A stretch of 64,000 bases of DNA from Nocardioides aurantiacus (lineage in GTDB: Bacteria; Actinomycetota; Actinomycetes; Propionibacteriales; Nocardioidaceae), in assembly GCF_003752505.1 (NCBI RefSeq), contig NZ_RKHO01000001.1, positions 2,728,001 to 2,792,000 on the forward strand. The letters run 5' to 3'. Of this stretch, positions 17,478-24,335 are shown piece after piece (positions within the stretch are counted from its first letter, which is position 1; the number at the start of each line of letters is the position of its first letter). The notes under the pieces were generated by a model, which was not told the origin of the DNA, did no database searches, and saw only the letters and a list, made by a program, of their open reading frames with translations. The position numbers were made by a program, and so were the translations under genes.

Positions 17478-17741
17478 TCAGCCCCGGAAGACGAAGGTCG
17501 CGATGTTGCCGGCGAACCCGTAGAACAACGCCGCGCCGGCGATGACGACGCACCCCAGCATGATGTTGGTGACGGTCATGGCGTTCTGACTCATCTGACC
17601 CTTGCGTGCGCTGGCGATGATGCCGATCCCGACGACCAGCAAGACGAGCGGGATGATGTTCTGCACCGCCCACTGCACGACGCCTTCGGAGTTGAAGTCT
17701 GGCGCGGCCATGACGGTGATCTGGGCAAGCAAGGTGTTCAT
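17478..17741 (-). CDS. VirB2-like small two-helix membrane protein (pilin-like)
   Basis: An 87-residue protein with two long hydrophobic helices (IIPLVLLVVGIGIIASA and the segment ending GAALFYGFAGN) separated by a short basic loop (RKGQMSQN). This is the layout of VirB2/TrbC pilins or of the equivalent small proteins in Gram-positive type IV systems. The ATG at 17741 is preceded by GGGAGGT, a strong ribosome-binding site, so I reject the longer frame that reaches 17921. It is the first gene of the transfer operon and lies just downstream of the region with DnaA boxes. Pilin identity is inferred from size, topology and gene order. Confidence 0.65.
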   Translation of the reverse strand: MNTLLAQITVMAAPDFNSEGVVQWAVQNIIPLVLLVVGIGIIASARKGQMSQNAMTVTNIMLGCVVIAGAALFYGFAGNIATFVFRG

Positions 17742-18178
17742 CGGATGACCTCCCGAGAAGGCCCGACGAGACAGCAGCGACGAGGCCGCCTCTCCCGAAC
17801 GAGCGCGGTGTGACTGAAGTAGTGGCACAGCAACACAAGTCGCCCTGAAGCGGAAGATGGGATTCCACAACCTGTGGACAACGACGTCCGTAGGCGGGTC
17901 ACAGAAGTGATTTGAGCGCATTCCTGTTGCCGCTTGTTAAGCATTTTCCGAATTCGCGTGTCGTGCATTCGCCAATCAGAACGTGCCGGTCAGCACGCCG
18001 GGACCACTCGCTCAGGACGTCTCCAAAGCGTCCATTACGAAACCCGGTATGCCGTCGCCGTCACGTTATCGAGCCCGTGGCGAGACAGTTGTCCACAATT
18101 CGTCGCTACCCCTGGCGCGGGACGTCTGCGGACGTCTACTTTCTCGAAAACGTCCCAGGACGTACTCGGGAGAATCCA
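17742..18178. promoter_or_regulatory. Divergent control region with two DnaA boxes and repeated GACGTC palindromes
   Basis: Intergenic region between the type IV secretion operon and the HTH-regulator gene. Two perfect actinobacterial DnaA boxes (TTGTCCACA) are present at 17873-17881 (minus) and 18089-18097 (plus); the first is part of an inverted repeat TCCACA-ACC-TGTGGA at 17864-17878. GACGTC occurs at 17883-17888, in GGACGTCTCC at 18015-18024, and in tandem ten-base units GGACGTCTGC / GGACGTCTAC at 18120-18139. A perfect ACGTCC-CA-GGACGT lies at 18150-18163, 15 bases before the regulator start. The region is also less GC-rich than its surroundings. Likely roles are regulator operator and possibly an origin. 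Confidence 0.6.
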
Positions 18179-18934
18179 ATGAGCAATGAACGACTCCGCA
18201 CCCAGATGTCGACGCGCCGGGTGACCACCCTCGACGTCGCGACCGCCCTCCAGGTCGACCCCAAGACCGTCGAGCGCTGGGTCGCCACGGGCCGCGTCCC
18301 GCACCAACGGCACCGGCTGGCGACAGCTGAGCTGCTGGGAGTGGAGGAGACCTACCTGTGGCCGCAGCTGCTCGCCGGCGACGGCAACCGGGGTTCCGGC
18401 ACCTCAGAAGTGGTGGCCGTCTACCCGCATCGAGGCGCGGTGCCCGGTGAGCTGTGGGACCGTCTCGTCGACCAGGCCCAGTCCGACGTGAGCGTCCTCG
18501 TCTACTCCGGTCTCTTCCTGCTGGACACGCACCCCGACCTGCCACGCAGCCTTGCGACGCGCGCTGCGCGCGGCATGCGCGCTCGCTTCCTCTACGGGGA
18601 CCCCGACTCCCCCACCGTCGCGTGGCGGGGTGAGGAAGAGGGCATTGGCGAGAACCTCGCCGCCCGGATCCGACTCGCCCTCACCTACATGGGACCCGCC
18701 ATGGGTGTTGACGGCATCGAGATCCGGCAGCACGAGAGCATCCTCTACAACTCGCTCTACCGTTTTGATGACGAGCTGCTGGTCAACACCCACGTGATGG
18801 GCTCACCCGCACCGTCCAACCCTGTCCTCCACCTCCGTCGCGTCGAGGGCGGGCATCTCTTTGACCACTACCTGCGGTCCTTCGAGCGGGTGTGGGTCGA
18901 AGCCGCACCCGTCGAGCGAGCAACAGCATCGTGA
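18179..18934 (+). CDS. Helix-turn-helix transcriptional regulator with DUF5919-like C-terminal domain
   Basis: A 251-residue regulator. The N-terminal 60 residues are a HTH (MSTRRVTTLDVATALQVDPK, then VERWVATGRVPHQRHR), of the type that senses nothing obvious by itself. The remaining 180 residues resemble the DUF5919 / phospholipase-D-like sensor domain seen behind actinobacterial XRE-type HTHs, with VLVYSGLFLLDTHPDL, RARFLYGDPDS and ELLVNTHVMG. ATG at 18179 follows CGGGAGA; the longer frame upstream runs through the operator-like repeats and is rejected. The NUDIX gene begins 12 bases downstream and is probably co-transcribed. It is likely to bind the GACGTC palindromes just upstream; that is inference. 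Confidence 0.72.
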   Translation: MSNERLRTQMSTRRVTTLDVATALQVDPKTVERWVATGRVPHQRHRLATAELLGVEETYLWPQLLAGDGNRGSGTSEVVAVYPHRGAVPGELWDRLVDQAQSDVSVLVYSGLFLLDTHPDLPRSLATRAARGMRARFLYGDPDSPTVAWRGEEEGIGENLAARIRLALTYMGPAMGVDGIEIRQHESILYNSLYRFDDELLVNTHVMGSPAPSNPVLHLRRVEGGHLFDHYLRSFERVWVEAAPVERATAS

Positions 18935-18946
18935 CAGCCTGATCCC

Positions 18947-19420
18947 ATGGGCAAGCGTGTCGACTACATCAACGATCCGGCGGCTCCGCGGGCCAATAGC
19001 GTCGTGCCGTCAGTCGTGGCCATCGTCCAGGACGAGGAGGGCCGGGTGCTGCTGATCCACAAGACCGACAACGACCTGTGGGCGCTACCGGGCGGCGGCC
19101 ACGAGGTTGGCGAGTCCATCGCCGACACCGTCATCCGAGAGGTCAAGGAAGAGACGGGGTACGACGTCGAGGTCGACGACCTGGTCGGCACCTACACCGA
19201 CCCGGGGCACGTGATGGCCTACGAAGACGGCGAGGTGCGCCAGCAGTTCTCGATCGCCTTCCGTGCCCACGTGGTCGGTGGGGGCGCTCGGACCAGCAGC
19301 GAGAGCAGGGCAGTCGAGTGGGTCGCGCCCGGGCAGGTAGCCGAGCTGGCCATGCACCCGTCCATGGCCATGCGACTGCGGCACGGCCTGGAAGACGCCC
19401 CCGCCCCCTACATCGGTTGA
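18947..19420 (+). CDS. NUDIX hydrolase
   Basis: A 157-residue pyrophosphohydrolase. The complete Nudix box is visible: GGHEVGESIADTVIREV followed by KEETGY, fitting G-x5-E-x7-REUxEExGU. The rest of the domain, from SVVAIVQDEEGRVLL to the C-terminal helix, is of ordinary length. Substrates of this family are nucleoside diphosphates linked to another group; specificity cannot be read from sequence. It follows the HTH/DUF5919 gene by 12 bases, and its end overlaps the convergent HD gene by 13 bases. HTH-DUF5919 next to NUDIX is a recurrent pair in actinobacteria (from memory), suggesting the regulator senses the nucleotide product or substrate. Confidence 0.9.
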   Translation: MGKRVDYINDPAAPRANSVVPSVVAIVQDEEGRVLLIHKTDNDLWALPGGGHEVGESIADTVIREVKEETGYDVEVDDLVGTYTDPGHVMAYEDGEVRQQFSIAFRAHVVGGGARTSSESRAVEWVAPGQVAELAMHPSMAMRLRHGLEDAPAPYIG

Positions 19421-19959
19421 CCTATGTCCGCGGACGCTCGGGATGTAGCCCGCTCGAGGTACGCACGGCTCCGCAGGACGGAACGGTGCACGGCATGCCC
19501 CGAGGGGTAGCGCGCGAAGATCTCGGACAGCCGCTCCTCTACCGAGATTGCCGCGCCGTCGGGCGATGTCGTGAGGTCAGCCAGGATCAGCAGATCGAGC
19601 AGACGCTGCGGTGGCCGGTCGAAGGCTGCCAGCTCGTCGGCCAGACCGCGCTCGTCCGCTTCGTACTCCGCGCCGGTGTGGAACGCGACCAGGCAGACGA
19701 CCATCGCGGGGAAGCCGAGTGTCCTGAGGTGCATGGCGCCGTCGATGGCATGCATGCCGGTCTGCCGCAGCTCCGGGTCGTACCCGATGTCGTGAACCAG
19801 TGCTGCCGGGACCAGATGGCGGCCGGGGTCGGACGTGGCGCGTCGCACCTCTTGCGCCCGTCGAGCCACAGCAAGTGTGTGATCCAACCTGGGTGGCATC
19901 GAGCGCAAGTGCGTCGCAGCCAGGCCGAGAGCCCAGCCTGCCAGCTCCGTGGGCGACAT
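19408..19959 (-). CDS. HD domain protein (putative metal-dependent phosphohydrolase)
   Basis: A 183-residue HD-superfamily protein. RLDHTLAVARRAQE supplies the first histidine, and AALVHDIGYDPEL supplies the HD doublet; a later FHTGAEYEADERG and a LILADLTTSPDG aspartate complete the set of likely metal ligands. It is closest to the small actinobacterial HD proteins related to predicted nucleotide phosphohydrolases. I prefer ATG at 19959; an in-frame ATG at 19995 is possible. It is convergent with the NUDIX gene with a 13-base overlap, and lies 48 bases downstream of the TlpA-like gene on the same strand. Substrate unknown. Confidence 0.8.
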   Translation of the reverse strand: MSPTELAGWALGLAATHLRSMPPRLDHTLAVARRAQEVRRATSDPGRHLVPAALVHDIGYDPELRQTGMHAIDGAMHLRTLGFPAMVVCLVAFHTGAEYEADERGLADELAAFDRPPQRLLDLLILADLTTSPDGAAISVEERLSEIFARYPSGHAVHRSVLRSRAYLERATSRASADIGQPM

Positions 19960-20007
19960 GCTCTTACCGTACGAGAGCGCCGCGATGCGATGCACCGAGA
20001 ACCCGCC

Positions 20008-20613
20008 TCAGCGCCGCACGTCCTCCACCAGGTCGACCAACGTGCGACGGCTCGGGACCTCCCCCAGGATGCTGGCTGCGACTCGGCCCTTCTCGTCGAG
20101 CACGACCGTGCTGGGAATCGCACTGGGGTTCAGCGTGCCGGCAAATGCCAGCAATGTACGACCCGACGGGTCGAAGAGGGAGGGATAGGGCACGTCGTAC
20201 CGACGCTGGAATGCCAGCCCCTGGTCCTGGCTTGCGTCCCGCGTATTGATCCCGATGAAGGCGACGTCCTGCTTCCCGAGCTCACGGGCTGCATCTCTCA
20301 AGATGGGAGCTTCCTTGCGACACGGCGGGCACCAGGAGCCCCAGACGTTCAGGACGATGACGCGCCCCTTGTAGTCGTCGAGCGCCAGTTGCTTGCCTTC
20401 CAGCGTTTGACCCTCGACCGCGCCAGGTGTCGTGCGCTCCGCCACGGGCAGGCGGGTGATGATGCCCCGTCCATCGACATACCCCTTGTCACCCGTGGTC
20501 GGCGCCTCCGCGCACGCCGAGAGCGCCAGGGGGGCGAGTAGCCACAGCCCCATCAGGGCGAGCAGATTACGTGTCCCAAATCGTCGGGGGCCCGAGGCTG
20601 AACTCCGCCCCAC
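20008..20613 (-). CDS. TlpA-like lipoprotein thioredoxin (disulfide reductase)
   Basis: Membrane-anchored thioredoxin-like protein that reduces disulfides outside the membrane, often for cytochrome c or copper-centre assembly. The domain has LNVWGSWCPPCRKEAP with CxxC, a redoxin core with IGINTRDASQDQGLAF, and cis-Pro in PSAIPSTVVLD. A lipoprotein signal is present, with arginines, a hydrophobic run (LLALMGLWLLAPLALSAC) and a lipobox cysteine. The GTG at 20613 gives a well-formed signal peptide; in-frame ATGs at 20700 and 20685 would add an odd polar extension. It neighbours the copper and cytochrome c assembly genes to the right, which fits its presumed role. Confidence 0.86.
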   Translation of the reverse strand: MGRSSASGPRRFGTRNLLALMGLWLLAPLALSACAEAPTTGDKGYVDGRGIITRLPVAERTTPGAVEGQTLEGKQLALDDYKGRVIVLNVWGSWCPPCRKEAPILRDAARELGKQDVAFIGINTRDASQDQGLAFQRRYDVPYPSLFDPSGRTLLAFAGTLNPSAIPSTVVLDEKGRVAASILGEVPSRRTLVDLVEDVRR

Positions 20614-20769
20614 TGCGTCGAGAGCGAACCGTTGGCGCAGGCCAGGCGGCAAGCATCGAACAGCGGCTGAGCCATCGGTCCTCTGCATGTTTCGCCACAT
20701 CCTTCGAAGTTTTGAGGGCGGCCGATGGCAAGCACCGGCTGCGTTACACGTCGAGGCCCGGGCTGCTCG

Positions 20770-21768
20770 CTAGCAGCTCGGCGGTGAGAACCCCGCACAG
20801 TGGTCGAGACCGAGCGGCATCAATGCTGGCGCCAGTGCCAGGACGAGCGGCAGCGCGAGCATCAACAGGGGGCCGCTGATGACGGCCGCGTGCAGGTGGG
20901 GTGAGAGAGCGGCGGTCGGTTCGAGCAGGCGCTGCGCTCGCTGCAGCGTGTTCGCGCCATGAGCTCCCATCGCTCCCGCCGGGGGCTGTGCTGTTCCGAG
21001 TCTCATCAGGGCCATCGCCAAGGGGCGGCGTGGACCTGCGCGGTCGTCAGCCTGCATCTCGGCGAGCCGGGTGATCTGATCGGCAGCAACACGGAACAGG
21101 CTGAAGCCCAGGAAAGCCCGCTCCAGCGCGCGCGCTGCACCGATCGCCAGGTCATGCCGCGTCTCGAGGTGGGCCCGTTCGTGCCGCAACACGCCAGCCA
21201 GCTCGGCATCGCTCAGACAGTGGACAGCGGCGCTCGTAACGATGACCTCCGACGCCTTCGCAGGCTGACTTGACCGGGAGCCCGGCAGCGACCAACCACG
21301 CCGACCCGGGAGGCAGTAGACGAGCGGCACGTCGTGCTCGACCTCGACGTACTGCCCTTCGTTGTGCCTCCTGCCAAGAACGGCGACGAGGTCCCGGAGG
21401 TGACGTCGCCGTTGACCGACATCGACGGACACTGCGACGAACGCAAACGCGAGCCGGAGCACGATGACAACGGCAGCACCGCCGCCGACGAGCGCGAGCC
21501 CTGTTCCGAGCGGAGTCTCGTAACGCTCCCGCAGATGGACCTCGCAGGCCCGCACCAGCTCGGCCAGGTCGACGCTGAGGTGACTGAGGGGCAGGATCAA
21601 CGTGAACCCGGCGAGCAAGAGAGCCGCGGCAACCGACAGGGACAAGGCCTGCCAGGCCCAGATCGCCAACCCGGGACCACGGGTGGTCCAACGGGCGGAG
21701 ACGAGCCAGCGCTGCGCAGCGATGGTGCTCAGCCCCACGAAGGCCAACAGGCTCAACGCCGCTGTCAC
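20770..21768 (-). CDS. M56 family membrane metallopeptidase (BlaR1/MecR1-like)
   Basis: A 332-residue polytopic membrane zinc protease. HERAH (in VLRHERAHLETRHD) is the zinc-binding HExxH motif and lies in a cytoplasmic loop flanked by hydrophobic segments at both ends. It lacks the large penicillin-binding sensor domain of BlaR1, as usual for actinobacterial M56 proteins. The ATG overlaps the stop of the BlaI-type repressor gene by four bases (ATGA). In this two-gene module the protease is thought to inactivate the repressor when a signal is sensed. The signal here may be copper or envelope stress, judged from the divergent gene run. Confidence 0.85.
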   Translation of the reverse strand: MTAALSLLAFVGLSTIAAQRWLVSARWTTRGPGLAIWAWQALSLSVAAALLLAGFTLILPLSHLSVDLAELVRACEVHLRERYETPLGTGLALVGGGAAVVIVLRLAFAFVAVSVDVGQRRRHLRDLVAVLGRRHNEGQYVEVEHDVPLVYCLPGRRGWSLPGSRSSQPAKASEVIVTSAAVHCLSDAELAGVLRHERAHLETRHDLAIGAARALERAFLGFSLFRVAADQITRLAEMQADDRAGPRRPLAMALMRLGTAQPPAGAMGAHGANTLQRAQRLLEPTAALSPHLHAAVISGPLLMLALPLVLALAPALMPLGLDHCAGFSPPSC

Positions 21769-22148
21769 GGAGCTGACCGATCCGGCCGGCCGGGAGCTTC
21801 CGTCTCAGCGAGCAGCTTGCGCAACTGGGCCGCCTCGTCGGTGCTCATGTTCTCGACGAACCGCATCAGCGCTACGTCTCGGTTGGCCGACTCGGCGAGC
21901 GCCTGCCCCATGAGCTCGGCCACGCGGTCTTCCCGTGATCGGGTGGGGCTGTACGAGAAGGCGCGACCCTGCTTCGTACGCACCACCATGCCCTTTTTGG
22001 TCAGGTGGTCCAGCACCGTCATGGCAGTCGTGTAGGCAATGCTGCGTTCAGCCTGCAGCTCGGTCATTACCTCACGGACGGTCATCGGTCCGGGGGCGTC
22101 CCACAGCCGCTGCATGACGACGGCTTCGAGGCTTCCTAGTCGCTGCAC
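21765..22148 (-). CDS. BlaI/MecI/CopY family transcriptional repressor
   Basis: A 127-residue winged-helix repressor. The N-terminal HTH reads LGSLEAVVMQRLWD, then GPMTVREVMTELQAER and TTAMTVLDHLTKKGMV, all typical of BlaI/CopY. The C-terminal helical part is the dimerisation and cleavage region. It is coupled to the M56 protease gene by a four-base overlap. An inverted repeat CTACTA-n10-TAGTAG lies 44 bases upstream of its start, in the divergent promoter shared with the DUF3105 gene, and is the probable operator. A variant of the same motif lies before the ccsB-like gene at 27124-27140. Confidence 0.9.
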   Translation of the reverse strand: MQRLGSLEAVVMQRLWDAPGPMTVREVMTELQAERSIAYTTAMTVLDHLTKKGMVVRTKQGRAFSYSPTRSREDRVAELMGQALAESANRDVALMRFVENMSTDEAAQLRKLLAETEAPGRPDRSAP

Positions 22149-22191
22149 AGGGCCAGTCTTCCCGTTCTCTCAGGTCGTAGTTCGCTCAACG

Positions 22192-22213
22192 CTACTACGA
22201 TGCTGCATAGTAG
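22192..22213. promoter_or_regulatory. Probable BlaI-type operator (CTACTA-n10-TAGTAG)
   Basis: Perfect six-base inverted arms CTACTA (22192-22197) and TAGTAG (22208-22213) separated by CGATGCTGCA. The site lies between the divergent BlaI-type gene and the DUF3105 gene. BlaI/MecI/CopY repressors bind TACTA/TAGTA-type dyads, so it probably controls both directions. A partial extra half-site (CGTAGT) lies about 12 bases to the left. Confidence 0.72.
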
Positions 22214-22263
22214 TTGGCTGGCACGAAGTTGTCCCGTCCATCTTCCACCACCTGCGAGGAACC

Positions 22264-22920
22264 ATGACGCCGTCGACCAGTGATGGTGCGAGCAAGCGAG
22301 AGCGCCGCGACCGTCTACAACAGATGCAACGCGACCAGTCGCGTCAAGAGCGTCGGCGAGCGCTTCTCGTCTGGGTGCCTGTCGGACTGGTTCTTCTCTC
22401 GCTCGTGGCTGGCGTGGGGGTAGGTCTTCGCGATGCGTCGGAGGAGCAGTCAGCCGGGGCTGACCTCAAGGCCGTGAAGTCGTACGAGGCGGAGTCCGAC
22501 CACGTCACCGAGCCGGTGGACTACGAGCAGATGCCGCCCGCTGGCGGTCCGCACAACCCGATCTGGCTCAACTGCGGGACGTATGGAACCGCGGTGCCCA
22601 ACGAGAACGCCGTCCACTCCATGGAGCACGGGGCGACGTGGGTGACGTACGACCCCGACCTCCCCGACGAGGACGTAGACGTGCTCAAGAAGGCGATGCC
22701 GGACTCCTACGGGGTGCTGTCACCCTACGAAGGCCTCGAGAACCCGGTCACGGCGTCGGCGTGGGGCAAGCAGTTGGTCCTCGATGACGTGAACGATCCT
22801 CGCCTGAAGGGGTTCATCTCGAAGTACACGCAGAGCCCCGATGCTCCAGAGCCCGGCGCTTCCTGTTCCGGCGGATCCGACGGGTCCCTACCACTCGACA
22901 CGGCCGCCCAGTCCCAGTGA
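22264..22920 (+). CDS. DUF3105 domain protein, membrane anchored
   Basis: A 218-residue protein with a charged cytoplasmic N-terminus (about 35 residues, Arg-rich), one transmembrane helix (LVWVPVGLVLLSLVAGVGVG) and an exported DUF3105 domain. Family signatures are visible: PPAGGPHNPIWLNCGTY, AVHSMEHGATWVTY and LSPYEGLENPVTASAWG. Function of DUF3105 is unknown; conserved His and Cys residues hint at metal binding, and the genes often accompany DUF305 and copper genes. ATG at 22264 follows GAGGAACC. The next gene starts with a GTG that overlaps this stop by four bases. Confidence 0.88.
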   Translation: MTPSTSDGASKRERRDRLQQMQRDQSRQERRRALLVWVPVGLVLLSLVAGVGVGLRDASEEQSAGADLKAVKSYEAESDHVTEPVDYEQMPPAGGPHNPIWLNCGTYGTAVPNENAVHSMEHGATWVTYDPDLPDEDVDVLKKAMPDSYGVLSPYEGLENPVTASAWGKQLVLDDVNDPRLKGFISKYTQSPDAPEPGASCSGGSDGSLPLDTAAQSQ

Positions 22921-23603
22921 ACAGGTCGATCAGGGCCGCCAACCCGCTTCCGCGAGGACCGCTAGCGCATCGTGCCCGAGCTCGGGCGTTCGTCCTGGGC
23001 GTCGTCGTCGCTGCCGTGGTGGCGTCGGTGATTGCTGCGATCTTCTTCGTGCGAGAGCGTCCACCCGCGTCGGACAGTCCCGAGGCTGGTTTCGCGCGCG
23101 ACATGCAGGTCCACCACGCCCAGGCAGTCGAGATGTCCCTCATCGTGCGAGACAAGAGTGACGACCCCGAGGTGCGCGCGCTGGCGTACGACATAGCAAC
23201 CAGTCAGCAGCAACAGATCGGTCAGATGGCGGCCTGGCTGCAGCTCTGGGACCTGCCTGCGTCGAGTGAGCAGCCACAGATGTCCTGGATGAGGGGGGCC
23301 GAGGGGGACGGCCAGCCGATGCAGATGCCCACCGATGGGCGAATGCCTGGGTTGGCCAGCCCGGAGCAGCTGGATCAACTGCGGCAGGCGAAGCCAGGCC
23401 AGGGAGAGGCACTGTTCCTCGAGCTGATGATCGAGCACCACAAGGCCGGCGCGGCCATGGCCCGGGCGGCGTACGTCAGGACCGACGAGCCTGCGGTGCG
23501 CAGCCTGTCCTCGGCAATCGTGACCTCCCAGATGGCAGAGGTCAGGGCGATGGAGGGCCTCCTCGACTCTCGGCGCCCCGCGACTGTTGACCAGGAGCGT
23601 TGA
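22917..23603 (+). CDS. DUF305 domain protein, membrane anchored
   Basis: A 228-residue protein with an N-terminal transmembrane helix (FVLGVVVAAVVASVIAAIFF) and an exported DUF305 domain, a four-helix ferritin-like fold. The two family His-His motifs are VHHAQAVEMS and IEHHKAGAAMA, with a Met-rich loop between them (MSWM, QPMQMP). His/Met richness is compatible with copper binding outside the membrane, but the family's function is not established. The start is GTG at 22917, overlapping the DUF3105 stop, so the two are translationally coupled. A second DUF305 gene lies at 31480-32034. Confidence 0.88.
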   Translation: MNRSIRAANPLPRGPLAHRARARAFVLGVVVAAVVASVIAAIFFVRERPPASDSPEAGFARDMQVHHAQAVEMSLIVRDKSDDPEVRALAYDIATSQQQQIGQMAAWLQLWDLPASSEQPQMSWMRGAEGDGQPMQMPTDGRMPGLASPEQLDQLRQAKPGQGEALFLELMIEHHKAGAAMARAAYVRTDEPAVRSLSSAIVTSQMAEVRAMEGLLDSRRPATVDQER

Positions 23604-23705
23604 GCGACGAGCCGAGCGAGGACCTCCGAACGCAGGTCGCCCCGCCGACGGATACGTCGTGTGACCGGGCGGGCTGACTCCCACATCACGAGGAAGAGAA
23701 TCCCC

Positions 23706-24335
23706 ATGCAGAGACCGACGCACGGACGCCACATGCGCACGGCGTTCTCCCTTGTCACGCTCGTGACCGCCTATCTCATGCTGAGCGTCGCCCCAGCGAC
23801 GGCCCACGCTGGGTTGACCAGCTCGGACCCGCGAGCGGGCCAGCGCCTTACATCGGCGCCCGAACAAGTCCGTCTCGAGTTCAACGAACCCATCGATCCC
23901 GAGTTCGCCAATGTCCGCATCGCCGTCAACGGGACGTTCTCTTCCGCCTCCGTCGAGGTGGCTGCGGGTGTGGTGACCGCAACGCCGCCAGAACGCGCCG
24001 TGCAGCGGGGAACTGACGCACGCTGGACCGTTGCCTACCGGGTGGTGTCCGAGGACGGGCATCCCGTCGTCGGGACCGTGAAGTTCGTGGTGGCCGCCGC
24101 TGGAGACGCAGTGCCCTCATCTGCCGCTGACAACGGGTCTGCGACCAGCTCCCCCACAGATGTTGCCTCTTCGCGAACCTCTCCGACTGATGAACCGGCC
24201 GCTGATGACGGGGGCGACGGGCCACCGATCGGCCAGATCATCATCGACGTGTTCCTCGTCGTGCTAGCGCTGTCCGCCCTTATCGGAACCACGCTCTGGG
24301 TCGCCCGCGGGCGCAAACGAGACCAGGGCCAGTGA
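23706..24335 (+). CDS. copC: CopC domain copper-binding protein
   Basis: Exported copper-binding protein, 209 residues. A signal peptide (LVTLVTAYLMLSVAPATAHA) would be cut to leave His as the first residue, the CopC copper ligand, followed by LTSSDPRAGQRL. The beta-barrel includes RLEFNEPIDPEF and VSEDGHPVVG with the second conserved Asp-His pair. A Ser/Thr-rich linker and a C-terminal transmembrane helix then anchor it in the membrane, as in YcnJ/actinobacterial forms. ATG at 23706 is preceded by GAGGAAGAG. The CopD-CtaG gene starts with GTG overlapping this stop by four bases, consistent with a CopC-to-CopD copper hand-over. Confidence 0.92.
   Translation: MQRPTHGRHMRTAFSLVTLVTAYLMLSVAPATAHAGLTSSDPRAGQRLTSAPEQVRLEFNEPIDPEFANVRIAVNGTFSSASVEVAAGVVTATPPERAVQRGTDARWTVAYRVVSEDGHPVVGTVKFVVAAAGDAVPSSAADNGSATSSPTDVASSRTSPTDEPAADDGGDGPPIGQIIIDVFLVVLALSALIGTTLWVARGRKRDQGQ

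Noticed and set aside
20770-22148. Beta-lactam resistance sensor (BlaR1/BlaI)
   Set aside because: The M56 protein lacks a penicillin-binding domain and no beta-lactamase gene is adjacent; divergent genes concern copper and cytochrome c.
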